Shown here: one piece after another, positions 52,530-63,241 of the stretch
Layout of the letters: every line of letters starts with the position of its first letter
Numbering within the stretch: position 1 is the stretch's first letter
Program-made: the position numbers and the translations under genes
The notes under the pieces: model-generated
The model's database searches: none
What the model saw: the letters and a program-made list of their open reading frames with translations, nothing else
Told to the model about the DNA's origin: nothing
NCBI RefSeq assembly: GCF_016916835.1
Contig: NZ_JAFFIX010000001.1
Span: 248,001 to 312,000, forward strand
DNA from: Actinacidiphila bryophytorum
GTDB taxonomy: Bacteria; Actinomycetota; Actinomycetes; Streptomycetales; Streptomycetaceae
Reading direction: 5' to 3'
Length of the DNA stretch: 64,000 bases

Positions 52530-53687
52530 TCAGCGCGGGATCACCACGACATAGGCGGCGGGCAGTTGGTCGGCCGCCGCCACCAGGGCGGTGCGCACCA
52601 CGGCGGCCTGCTGCTCCTCGGCGTCGCGCAACTTGGCCGGAGTGACGTGCAGCAGCGTGATGCCGAGCGCTTCGAGCCGCTCGCGCTGCCGCACGCAGCG
52701 CGACCACACCTCGTCGTCGCCGAAGTCCGCTGCCGGGACGGGGGTTTCGCCGCGCTCGCCCGGGTGAAGGGCGTCGCCGAACGGATCGGCATAGACGTCA
52801 TCCACGACCTCGCCCACCGCGTCGTCCGTTGCCGCGCCGTACGGCGTCCCGTACGCGTACGGCACGCCCGGTGGCGGCCCGGTGCGCGGGTCGATCGCCA
52901 GGGCGACGGCGTGCTCGGGCCAGTACGCGTCCACCGAGCCCAGCGGCGGCCCGCCGGGCAGCCGCAGCTCGACGTTCCAGACCGGGTCGGGCAGTTGCCG
53001 GCCGCGGACCATCGTGTAGAGCCGCTGTTCGGCCATGGTGCGGTCGGCGCGGCGCAGGGCACCGACGGCCGCGGCGACCTGCGGGCGCTCCAGCAGCCCC
53101 GCGCCGGCCAGTTCGTGCAGCACGGCCGCCGCGTCGCAGTGCCCGCCGCGTACGGCCTCGGTCAGCAGCCGCCGTACGGTCTCGGTGTCGTCCAGGTCCG
53201 CGACGGCGTCGGCCAGGGCGCGCGGCACCGGGGCGCAGGGCAGACCGGTCACCTCCTGCGGGCGCGGCAGGGTGCCGGCGCGGTGGATGGACACCTCGCC
53301 CGCGTCCCGCAGCCGGCGCTGGTGCGGCACCAGCACGTCGATCCGCGGCAGTCCGGGCAGCGGCGGCACGCAGCTGAAGCGGTGCAGGGCGAGTGCCGCC
53401 AGGCCGGTCACCATGGCCTCCCGGCCGCCGCCGCGCGGCCCGCGCGCCTGCGGGTCGCGGCCGGCGTACAGCAGCGCGGCCTGCAGCCGCTCCTGGCTGC
53501 TGGGCCGCCCAGGGTGCAGCAGGTAGACCTGGGGGAGCAGCTGCTGCCAGGGGCCGCCGGGGCGGCAGCGGGCGGCGACGGAGGCCGCGGACACGCCGTG
53601 GTCGCGCAGCTGGTGGAGGGTCAGGACCCGCTGCTGGGTGGGCAGTCGGCGGTCCAGGGCGTGGGGGGTGCGGGGGTTCGCTTTCAT
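52530..53687 (-). CDS. AbiEi-like/conserved actinobacterial protein with N-terminal HTH
   Basis: A 385-residue soluble protein. The N-terminus (LPTQQRVLTLHQLRDHGVSAASVAARCRPGGPWQQLLPQVYLLHPG) has the layout of the winged-helix part of AbiEi-type antitoxins (helix-turn-helix then GPWxQLLPxVYLLHPG); the C-terminal part (VDAYWPEHAVALAID, ERLEALGITLLHVTPAKL) resembles the DUF559/Vsr-like nuclease-fold region seen in such proteins, with no clear catalytic set. No partner toxin gene (AbiEii) is adjacent, so a toxin-antitoxin role is doubtful. Start ATG 53687 is chosen; the frame continues to 53756. Conserved chromosomal gene in Streptomyces; function unknown. Confidence 0.65.
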   Translation of the reverse strand: MKANPRTPHALDRRLPTQQRVLTLHQLRDHGVSAASVAARCRPGGPWQQLLPQVYLLHPGRPSSQERLQAALLYAGRDPQARGPRGGGREAMVTGLAALALHRFSCVPPLPGLPRIDVLVPHQRRLRDAGEVSIHRAGTLPRPQEVTGLPCAPVPRALADAVADLDDTETVRRLLTEAVRGGHCDAAAVLHELAGAGLLERPQVAAAVGALRRADRTMAEQRLYTMVRGRQLPDPVWNVELRLPGGPPLGSVDAYWPEHAVALAIDPRTGPPPGVPYAYGTPYGAATDDAVGEVVDDVYADPFGDALHPGERGETPVPAADFGDDEVWSRCVRQRERLEALGITLLHVTPAKLRDAEEQQAAVVRTALVAAADQLPAAYVVVIPR

Positions 53688-53855
53688 GGCGACGACGTTC
53701 CCGCTGCCCGCCCGGTCACTAACCGCTGTTACAGGCTCGTCGACAAAACGGGACAAGGGCGGGCTAAAGTCCAGATGTTCGGATGCCGATCAGCGGAATT
53801 CCCCTATTCGGGTGACGGGGGCCGCCCCATCAGGCCGGACGGCCCCGCACCCGGC

Positions 53856-56483
<2,628 letters not shown>

Positions 56484-56734
56484 GGGCGGCTCCTTCGTCT
56501 ATGACCACCGGAAACGGACTGGCAACGCTTCGCATCCTTCCACGGTGGTAGGACAGGAGAGCCGACCAGCGCGTACGGGGGCGGCGCGGGCGGGAATGCC
56601 GCCGCGCTCCCGCCGCGTTGTCGGTTGAAGGAGTGCCATGTCCCGACCCGCCCGGCGCCCGGCCTGCCCGGACGCCGACCGCCAGACGATTTCCTTACCT
56701 TCACAACCTTTCGAATCCGCACGAGGAGTACGCA

Positions 56735-57379
56735 GTGACGACCGCGACTGAGACCACCAAGACGCCGGCCGACTTCTGGTTCGACCCGCTGTGCCCGTGG
56801 GCATGGATGACGTCCCGCTGGATGCTGGAGGTCGAGAAGCTCCGCCCCGTCGAGGTGCGCTGGCACGTGATGAGCCTTGCCGTGCTCAACGAGGACAAGC
56901 TCGACACCCTCCCGGAGAACTACGCCAACGCCCTGCGCGACGCGTGGGGTCCGGTACGCGTGGTGATCGCCGCCCAGCAGGAGCACGGCGACGAGGTCGT
57001 CGGCCCGCTCTACGAGGCGCTCGGCACCCGCTTCCACAACCAGGCGCTGCCCAGGAACCGGGAGACCATCGTCGCCGCGCTCGAAGCCGTCGGGCTGCCC
57101 GCCGCGCTCGCCGACTACGCCGACCGCGACACCTACGACACCGAGCTGCGCGCCTCCCACAAGGAGGGCATCGACAAGGTCGGCCAGGAGGTCGGCACCC
57201 CGGTGATCGCCGTACCCGGCGCGGACGGCGAGCAGATCGCCTTCTTCGGCCCCGTCGTCACCCCCACCCCGCGCGGTGAGGACGCCGCCAAGCTGTGGGA
57301 CGGCACGATCATGGTCGCGTCCATCCCGGGCTTCTACGAGATCAAGCGCACCAGGACCGCGGGCCCCAGCTTCGAGTAG
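56735..57379 (+). CDS. DsbA-family oxidoreductase, mycothiol-dependent nitroreductase type, with CPWA active site
   Basis: A 214-residue cytosolic thioredoxin-fold protein with the inserted helical domain of DsbA. ADFWFDPLCPWAWMTSRW gives the active site C20-P-W-A; the M. tuberculosis relative Rv2466c has CPWC, so the resolving cysteine is missing here, and a monothiol mechanism with mycothiol would be needed. VGTPVIAVPG contains the conserved cis-proline. Start GTG 56735 behind GAGGAG. Followed 52 bp later by the VOC gene on the same strand. Confidence 0.85.
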   Translation: MTTATETTKTPADFWFDPLCPWAWMTSRWMLEVEKLRPVEVRWHVMSLAVLNEDKLDTLPENYANALRDAWGPVRVVIAAQQEHGDEVVGPLYEALGTRFHNQALPRNRETIVAALEAVGLPAALADYADRDTYDTELRASHKEGIDKVGQEVGTPVIAVPGADGEQIAFFGPVVTPTPRGEDAAKLWDGTIMVASIPGFYEIKRTRTAGPSFE

Positions 57380-57431
57380 GGCGCAGCGGGGCTGACGTAA
57401 GAGAACGCCGGAAAGAGAGCAGTCGCACAAG

Positions 57432-57818
57432 ATGGCACACCTGGGTCTGGTGGCCGTCGTCGTACGGGACTACGACGAGGCCATCGCGTACTACACCGGC
57501 GCGCTGGGCTTCGACCTGCGCGAGGACACCCCGCGGGAGGACGGCGGGCGCTGGGTCGTCGTGGCGCCGCCCGGCGCCCGCGAGACCGGCCTGCTGCTCG
57601 CCCTGGCCACCACACCCGGGCAGACCGCAAGGATCGGCGACCAGACCGGCGGGCGCGTCGGGCTCTTCCTGAACACCGAGGACTTCGACGGCGACTACAA
57701 GCGGATGGTCGCCGCCGGTGTCGTCTTCGAGGAGGAGCCGCGCTACGAGCCGTACGGGGCGGTGGTCGTCTTCCACGACCTGTACGGCAACAGATGGGAC
57801 CTCATCCAGCCCGCCTGA
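57432..57818 (+). CDS. VOC-superfamily protein (glyoxalase/bleomycin-resistance fold)
   Basis: A 128-residue protein with two beta-alpha-beta-beta-beta repeats: HLGLVAVVVRDYDEAIAYYTGALGFDLRED and GRVGLFLNTEDFDGDYKRMVAAGVVFEEEP, with His, Glu residues and the C-terminal FHDLYGNRWDLIQP matching metal-site positions. Activity (lyase, dioxygenase, sequestration) cannot be deduced. Start ATG 57432. A 9-bp terminator hairpin follows at 57849-57875. Confidence 0.88.
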   Translation: MAHLGLVAVVVRDYDEAIAYYTGALGFDLREDTPREDGGRWVVVAPPGARETGLLLALATTPGQTARIGDQTGGRVGLFLNTEDFDGDYKRMVAAGVVFEEEPRYEPYGAVVVFHDLYGNRWDLIQPA

Positions 57819-57848
57819 GTTGGTGGAACCGCACAGAGCGATACGGTC

Positions 57849-57875
57849 GGGCCGGGGACGTGCAGCCCCCGGCCC
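57849..57875 (+). terminator. terminator hairpin after the VOC gene
   Basis: GGGCCGGGG (57849-57857) pairs perfectly with CCCCGGCCC (57867-57875) around a 9-base loop, 31 bp past the VOC stop. Confidence 0.72.
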
Positions 57876-58050
57876 GGTCGGCTCCGGGCGTGACGTGGGT
57901 CACGCGACCTGGGCAAACGCATCCGCTGGCGGGCGCGGGAGTCTCCAAGCGGATCATCGCGGCTTTGTCGCAGTCCGACGATGATCGGCGATCGGCGGCT
58001 GGGTTAGCGTCACCGGGTCCCCCCGATCACCCTCACCCCGCGGAGAACCG

Positions 58051-58644
58051 ATGAGCGCCACAGCTGCACCCGGCCGGGCCGGAACCGTACTCGCCGACCT
58101 GCTGCCCGCGTCCACCGCCGGGCGCGCCCGGATCAGGGACGCCGCCCTCGTCGCCGGCGGCGCCGCGCTCACCGGGCTCGCCGCGCAGCTGTCCGTCCCC
58201 GTGCCCGGGTCGCCGGTGCCGGTCACCGGCCAGACCTTCGCCGCGCTGCTCGTCGGCACCGCGCTCGGGGCCAGGCGCGGGGTCGCCTCCCTCGGCCTGT
58301 ACGCCGCCGCCGGCGCGGCTGGCCTCCCGTGGTTCGCGGGCGGCGCCTCCGGCTGGTCCATGCCGAGCTTCGGCTACATCCTCGGGATGCTGCTCGCCTC
58401 CGGCGTCGTCGGCTACCTCGCGCGGCGCGGCGGCGACCGTACGGTGCTCCGCACCGCCTTCGTGATGCTCGCCGGGTCCGCCGTCATCTACGCCGTCGGC
58501 GTCCCCTACCTCGCCTGGTCCGCCCACCTCTCCGCCCACCAGGCCCTCACCCTCGGCCTGCGGCCGTACCTCCTCGGCGACGCCCTCAAGGCCGCACTCG
58601 CCATGGCGGCCCTCCCGACCGCCTGGCACCTCACCCGCCCCTGA
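58051..58644 (+). CDS. bioY: biotin transporter substrate-binding subunit BioY
   Basis: A 197-residue membrane protein with six segments. QLSVPVPGSPVPVTGQTFAALLVGTALGARRGVASLGLYAAAGAAGLPWFAGG is the BioY signature region with the conserved VPVTGQT. It binds biotin with high affinity, alone or with the ECF module (BioM/BioN, not encoded nearby). Start ATG 58051 behind GGAGAACCG. The upstream gap has a 7-bp-arm inverted repeat GCGTGAC-GTGG-GTCACGC (57888-57905) that might be an operator; a BirA/BioQ site is not recognisable. Confidence 0.92.
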   Translation: MSATAAPGRAGTVLADLLPASTAGRARIRDAALVAGGAALTGLAAQLSVPVPGSPVPVTGQTFAALLVGTALGARRGVASLGLYAAAGAAGLPWFAGGASGWSMPSFGYILGMLLASGVVGYLARRGGDRTVLRTAFVMLAGSAVIYAVGVPYLAWSAHLSAHQALTLGLRPYLLGDALKAALAMAALPTAWHLTRP

Positions 58645-58661
58645 CGTCCCCCTTCGCAGGG

Positions 58662-58912
58662 GGGCGAGCGTTTTTGGGGGCGCGGGGCTGCATCTGATCT
58701 GCGGCCGGCGCCGCGCGGGCGCGCCCGGCCCTCCACCGGCGGGTGGTCCGTCTCCGGACCGGGGAGCCCCTTCGGTCCGGTGACGACCCGCGCGCCCGGT
58801 GGGGTTGGTCGCGCAGTTCCCCGCGCCCCTGGGGTGGTGGCGGTCGGTCGCCACACGACGGTCGTGGTGGGCTGGTCGCGCCGTTCCCCGCGCCCCTGAA
58901 GAACGCTCGCCC
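58662..58912. repeat. long inverted repeat (intergenic hairpin), copy C
   Basis: In the gene-free stretch 58645-59046. Arms GGGCGAGCGTTTTTGGGGGC (from about 58663) and its approximate complement ending GAACGCTCGCCC at 58912 flank a GC-rich centre. Two direct copies of the core CAGTTCCCCGCGCCCCT occur on the right side (58814-58830 exact; 58881-58897 as CCGTTCCCCGCGCCCCT). Same family as copies A and B. Confidence 0.75.
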
Positions 58913-59046
58913 GCCCTGCGCAAGGGCGGCCTTGGAGGCTCGCCGCCGGGCGTAGGGGCGGCCTCGGGCGGGAGGGACTCGCGGGAGTGTGCGGGGGGAG
59001 GGGAGGTGCGGGGGCCGGGGGGACCCCGGGATGGAACACTGGAGGC

Positions 59047-59535
59047 ATGCGTGTGTACCTCGGCTCGGATCATGCCGGCTTCGAACTCAAGAACCACCTC
59101 GTCGAGTGGCTGACGGCCAACGGCCACCAGCCCGTGGACTGCGGTCCGCACATCTATGACGCGGTGGACGACTACCCCCCCTTCTGCCTGCGCGCCGCGG
59201 AGCGGACCGCCGCGGACCCGGGCAGCCTTGGCGTGGTGATCGGCGGCTCGGGCAACGGCGAGCAGATCGCCGCGAACAAGGTGCGCGGCGTCCGCGCGGC
59301 CCTGGCGTGGAGCGAGCAGACCGCGACGCTGGCCCGCGAGCACAACGACGCGAACGTGCTGAGCATCGGCGGCCGGATGCACAGCCAGGAGGAGGCGGTG
59401 AAATTCGTCGAGCTGTTCTTGACGACGCCGTACTCCCACGAGGAGCGCCACCAGCGGCGTATCGACATGCTCAGCGCGTACGAGGCCACCGGCGAACTGC
59501 CGCCGATCCCGGCGAACCACCCGCAGCAGGACTGA
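59047..59535 (+). CDS. rpiB: ribose-5-phosphate isomerase B
   Basis: A 162-residue enzyme interconverting ribose-5-phosphate and ribulose-5-phosphate in the pentose phosphate pathway. MRVYLGSDHAGFELKNHL is the substrate-binding start; VVIGGSGNGEQIAANKVRGVRAAL holds the phosphate loop (Ser in place of the catalytic Cys found in E. coli RpiB, as in the mycobacterial type, where a glutamate, here in GNGEQ, is the base); REHNDANVLSIGGR follows. ATG 59047 with GGAGG close upstream. Stop is 7 bp before the glycosylase start. Confidence 0.93.
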   Translation: MRVYLGSDHAGFELKNHLVEWLTANGHQPVDCGPHIYDAVDDYPPFCLRAAERTAADPGSLGVVIGGSGNGEQIAANKVRGVRAALAWSEQTATLAREHNDANVLSIGGRMHSQEEAVKFVELFLTTPYSHEERHQRRIDMLSAYEATGELPPIPANHPQQD

Positions 59536-59542
59536 CCGGGCG

Positions 59543-60370
59543 ATGCCCGAGGGCCACACGATCCACCGGCTGGCCGCCGACCACCGCGAGCGGTTCTGCG
59601 GCCGGGTGGTGCGGGCGAGCAGCCCGCAGGGCAAGTTCTCCGACGGCGCCGCCCTGGTCGACGGCCTGGCCATGACGGCGGCGGAGGCGCACGGCAAGCA
59701 CCTCTTCCTCGGCTTCGGCACCGCCGGCTGGGTGCACGTCCACCTGGGCCTGATCGGGAAGTTCGGCTTCGGCGGCGGTGTGGCGCCGCCGCCGGCCGAC
59801 ACCGTACGGCTGCGCATCGCCACGCCGTCGCATTACGCCGACCTGCGCGGCCCTGCCGCGTGCGCGCTGGTCACCGAGCCAGACAAGCAGGCGATACACG
59901 CCCGGCTCGGCCCGGACCCGCTGCGGCCGGGCGACGACCCCGACCAGGTGTACGCCAGGATGGCCAGGTCGCGGATCAGCGTGGCCGCACTGCTGCTCGA
60001 CCAGAAGGTCGTCGCGGGCGTCGGCAACGTCTACCGCGCCGAGGTGCTCTTCCGGCACGGCGTGGACCCCTTCCTCGCGGGGCGCGACCTGCCGCGGCCG
60101 GTGTGGGAGGCGATGTGGGCCGACCTGGTGGCGCTGATGCGCGAGGGCGTGCGGACCAACCGGATCGACACGGTGCGCCCCGAGCACGAGCCGGAGGCGA
60201 TGGGCCGCCCGCCGCGGGTCGACGACCACGGCGGCGAGGTGTACGTCTACCGGCGCACCGGCCTGCCCTGCCTGGTGTGCGGCACCCCGGTCCGCACGCG
60301 CCCGCTGGACGCCCGCAACCTCTTCTGGTGCCCCACCTGCCAGCCGGGCACGGCGCAGGGCGCGGTCTAG
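59543..60370 (+). CDS. nei: Fpg/Nei-family DNA glycosylase (Nei2-like)
   Basis: A 275-residue base-excision repair enzyme. The N-terminus MPEGHTIHRLA gives the catalytic Pro-Glu pair of Nei-type proteins (Fpg has PELPE). KVVAGVGNVYRAEVLF is the helix-two-turn-helix with the conserved Asn, and CLVCGTPV...FWCPTCQ is an intact four-cysteine zinc finger. It removes oxidised pyrimidines or 8-oxoguanine and nicks the strand. Coupled to rpiB (7 bp gap). Its stop overlaps the stop of the convergent acetyltransferase gene by 4 bp (60367-60370). Confidence 0.92.
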   Translation: MPEGHTIHRLAADHRERFCGRVVRASSPQGKFSDGAALVDGLAMTAAEAHGKHLFLGFGTAGWVHVHLGLIGKFGFGGGVAPPPADTVRLRIATPSHYADLRGPAACALVTEPDKQAIHARLGPDPLRPGDDPDQVYARMARSRISVAALLLDQKVVAGVGNVYRAEVLFRHGVDPFLAGRDLPRPVWEAMWADLVALMREGVRTNRIDTVRPEHEPEAMGRPPRVDDHGGEVYVYRRTGLPCLVCGTPVRTRPLDARNLFWCPTCQPGTAQGAV

Positions 60371-61599
60371 AAGCCGTGCGGCAGCCACGGGTCCAGGTCG
60401 GAGCGGAAGGCCGCTGAGGCCTCGGCGAGGGCGCCGGGGCGCCGCTCGGTGACCAGGCCCGCGCCCGCCAGCGCCCGCAGCCCGTGGCCGCCGAGGTAGG
60501 CGGTGCCCAACTCCCGTACGCCCAGCGCCAGGTCCGCCGGGTCGGCGGTCCGCTCGCAGGTGGCGCCCTTGGCGTCGCCGGACAGCCGCCACCGCCCGGA
60601 GTTCCACGGGCAGAAGGCGTCCTCGACGTCGAGCACGACGTCGACGGGGGCCGCGTAAACGCGTGCCTCCAGGGCGGTCGGCAGGTCCACCAGGCGCAGG
60701 TGGAGCCCGTCGCGCCAGCCGAAGTCGCAGCGGCGGATGTCGGAGACGATCTGCTGCACCGGGTCGTCGGCGGGGCGGTTGTGGAAGACCAGCCGGGAGA
60801 CCAGGTCGATGTCGGTGAGGTAGCGCCACAGCGCCGCGTACGTCACCGCATCGAGTGCTTCGACGTCCTTGAGCTTGACGCTGCCGTCGGGCACCCCGTT
60901 GGCCGTGCCGCCGGGCCTGACGCTGTAGCGGGCGTAGCCGCGCACCTCGCCGCCGACCTCGGCCAGCACGCACAGCCGCGGGCTGTAGCCGCCGCGTTCG
61001 CCGGGCGGGTCCATGAGCCCCAGCCGCTCCCACTGCGGCTGCCTGGCGAGCATGCCGGGCCTGCCGGGCGCCACGCGGGCGTACACCGCCTCGCAGGCGT
61101 CCACGCCCTCCGCAGGGGTGACCAGCCGCATCCGTACCGCCTCAGCGCCCGGCGGCACCGCCACGGAGACGCGCGTGGTGTCGATCGAGCCGTGCATCTG
61201 CCGGGTGGCGGCGCCGTAGCCGAACCGGCCGTAGATCTGCGGCTCCGAGGCGGTCAGGACGGCGACGCACTGGCCGCGTTCGCGGAAGTCGTCGAGCTGG
61301 CGGCGCATCATCGCGGTGAGCACACCGCGCCGCCGGTGCGTCGGCTGGACGCTGACCATGGTGACGCCCGCGGTGTCCAGCAGGGCGCCGCCGGGCAGGG
61401 CCATCCGGAAGTCGAAGGCGCCCGCGGTGCCGACGATCCCGCCGTCCGCCCAGGCGGTGAGCGTCCGGTCGAAGGGCAGGAGGTCCCGCCACATGGCCAT
61501 TTCCGCGGGGTCCTCGATGGCCCCGCCGAAGGCCCGCCCCAAGCGCATCGCGAACTCGTCCCAGTCCGCTGCCGCCAGCACCCGCAGATCGATCGTCAT
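60367..61599 (-). CDS. GNAT acetyltransferase, Eis-like with SCP2-type C-terminal domain
   Basis: A 410-residue enzyme: N-terminal GNAT domain (MVSVQPTHRRRGVLTAMMRRQLDDF is the acetyl-CoA loop), second GNAT-like domain (about 150-300) and a C-terminal sterol-carrier-like domain (WRLSGDAKGATCERTADPADLALGVRELGTAYLGG). The C-terminal residues WLPHGF supply the free carboxylate that Eis proteins use for catalysis. Eis enzymes acetylate aminoglycosides at several positions, or proteins such as host factors; natural substrate here unknown. Start ATG 61599. Confidence 0.9.
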   Translation of the reverse strand: MTIDLRVLAAADWDEFAMRLGRAFGGAIEDPAEMAMWRDLLPFDRTLTAWADGGIVGTAGAFDFRMALPGGALLDTAGVTMVSVQPTHRRRGVLTAMMRRQLDDFRERGQCVAVLTASEPQIYGRFGYGAATRQMHGSIDTTRVSVAVPPGAEAVRMRLVTPAEGVDACEAVYARVAPGRPGMLARQPQWERLGLMDPPGERGGYSPRLCVLAEVGGEVRGYARYSVRPGGTANGVPDGSVKLKDVEALDAVTYAALWRYLTDIDLVSRLVFHNRPADDPVQQIVSDIRRCDFGWRDGLHLRLVDLPTALEARVYAAPVDVVLDVEDAFCPWNSGRWRLSGDAKGATCERTADPADLALGVRELGTAYLGGHGLRALAGAGLVTERRPGALAEASAAFRSDLDPWLPHGF

Positions 61600-61765
61600 G
61601 GGCTCTGCCTACCAGGCGGACCCGCGGCGGCGACACGCATTTTTCCGCGCCTCCTCCCGACGGGCCCTTCCCGGCGGGAGACACGGGCCGTCCTGGCTCA
61701 CCCGTACAGCTCACAGCCGGTCCGGCCTGCACAGCAGGGCCATCCGTGGATAGGGTCGCCGGGAC

Positions 61766-62908
61766 ATGGCGAAAACGGCGGTGGACGAGGGGCCCCGGCT
61801 CCGGTGGCGCAGAAGGCTGCACCGGGCCAGGCTCGGCGTGCGCAAGTCCGCCGTGGACTACTTCCGCGGCGGCGCCTCGGACTGGGTCGGCCTGGGCGTC
61901 CTGGTGGCGGTCATCCCGATCCTGGCGTACACCACGGTCTGCACGCCCGTGTGGTGCCCGCCCAGCGCCCTGGTGCTGCCGATCCTGGCCGGCGGGCTGC
62001 TGCTGCGCCCCTCCAGCCTGCTGCTGGTCTACGCGGCCTCCGCCGTCGCGCTGATCGCCGAGTCGGCCGCGCTCGGCCCCTACCGCGAAGGCCCGGCGAG
62101 GGTCACCCCCGGCACGGTCCTCGTGGTGACCGCGGTCGCGCTGACCGGCCTGGTCATCGCGCAGTTCAGGGCCAGGGTCGGGGTGCCGTGGCGGGGCGGC
62201 CACACGATGCTGTTCGACCTGCGCGAGCGCATCCGGGTGCAGAGCAGGCTGCCGCGGCTGCCCGGCGGCTGGCACGCCGAGATGTCGCTGCGCCCGGCCG
62301 GCGGCCAGTCCTTCTCCGGCGACTTCGTCGTGGCGACCCGCAGTTCCGGCGGCCGGGTGCTCGAAGCGGTGCTGACCGACGTGTCGGGCAAGGGCATGGA
62401 CGCGGCCTCGCGTTCGCTGCTGCTGTCCGGCGCCTTCGGCGGGCTGCTCGGCTCGCTGCCGCCGCACGCCTTCCTCACCGCGGCCAACGGCTATCTGCTG
62501 CGGCAGAACTGGGAGGAGGGCTTCGCGACCTCCGTGCACCTGGTGCTGGACCTGGAGAGCGGCGACTACGAACTGCTGTCCGCGGGGCACCCGCCGGGCG
62601 TCCAACTGCACGCCGGCAGCGGGCGGTGGGAGGAGAAGGCCGCGGAGGGGCCGCTGCTCGGCGTCTACGACGGGGCCGAATTCCACGGAGTGAAGGGCAC
62701 GTTGCGGTCCGGCGACGTCCTGATGCTGTTCACCGACGGGCTGGTGGAGACCGCCGAGCGGGAGATCGCCGAGGGCATGGACCGGCTGATCGGCGAGGCG
62801 GACCGCTTCGTGGCCACCGGATTCCGCGGCTCCGCCTGGCGGTTGATCGAGGCGGTCGCCAAAGACGTCAACGACGACCGGGCGTTGCTCGTGGTGTGCC
62901 GCGACTAG
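61766..62908 (+). CDS. membrane-anchored SpoIIE/RsbU-type PP2C phosphatase
   Basis: A 380-residue protein. A basic N-terminus is followed by three or four hydrophobic segments (about 40-60, 66-82, 85-103 and 112-132), then a PP2C-type catalytic domain with AGGQSFSGDFVV, VLTDVSGKGMDAASRS, LVLDLESGDYELLSAGHPPG, GPLLGVYDG and DVLMLFTDGLVE, which provide the metal ligands. Such phosphatases act on anti-sigma-factor antagonists to control sigma factors or morphogenesis. No sensor (PAS/GAF) domain is present, so the membrane part may sense. Start ATG 61766. Confidence 0.9.
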   Translation: MAKTAVDEGPRLRWRRRLHRARLGVRKSAVDYFRGGASDWVGLGVLVAVIPILAYTTVCTPVWCPPSALVLPILAGGLLLRPSSLLLVYAASAVALIAESAALGPYREGPARVTPGTVLVVTAVALTGLVIAQFRARVGVPWRGGHTMLFDLRERIRVQSRLPRLPGGWHAEMSLRPAGGQSFSGDFVVATRSSGGRVLEAVLTDVSGKGMDAASRSLLLSGAFGGLLGSLPPHAFLTAANGYLLRQNWEEGFATSVHLVLDLESGDYELLSAGHPPGVQLHAGSGRWEEKAAEGPLLGVYDGAEFHGVKGTLRSGDVLMLFTDGLVETAEREIAEGMDRLIGEADRFVATGFRGSAWRLIEAVAKDVNDDRALLVVCRD

Positions 62909-63046
62909 CCCACGGGAATGGGACTATGGGCCGTGTGTCGTACGGGCGTTGATTGCCGGTCACCGGTGGCACCATGGATACGGGCGAGGCGGGGGCGCGG
63001 CGCGGTCCCCGGACCGGCAAGGAACCTGAAGAGGAAGTGATCCGCT

Positions 63047-63241
63047 GTGGTTATCTCCCTGTCCGCCGCACTGTTGCTCGCGATCGTCCTGGTGGTGATG
63101 ATCCGGTCCAAGACGATAAAGGTGGGTCCCGCGATCGTCGCCGCCCTCTTCGGCTTCTTCCTGGCGTCCACGGACATGGCGCCGGACATCAACCGCTTCC
63201 TGAACTCAGTGGCCGACACCATCAACCAGATAAAGCTCTGA
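63047..63241 (+). CDS. 64-residue conserved membrane protein
   Basis: A small protein with an N-terminal segment VVISLSAALLLAIVLVVMIR (about 1-20) and a second hydrophobic stretch VGPAIVAALFGFFLAST (about 27-43), then a short soluble helix DINRFLNSVADTINQIKL. Start GTG 63047 behind GAGGAAG. Function unknown; its last 36 bases overlap the convergent asparaginase 3' end. It lies 138 bp after the phosphatase gene and could share its transcript. Confidence 0.75.
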   Translation: MVISLSAALLLAIVLVVMIRSKTIKVGPAIVAALFGFFLASTDMAPDINRFLNSVADTINQIKL

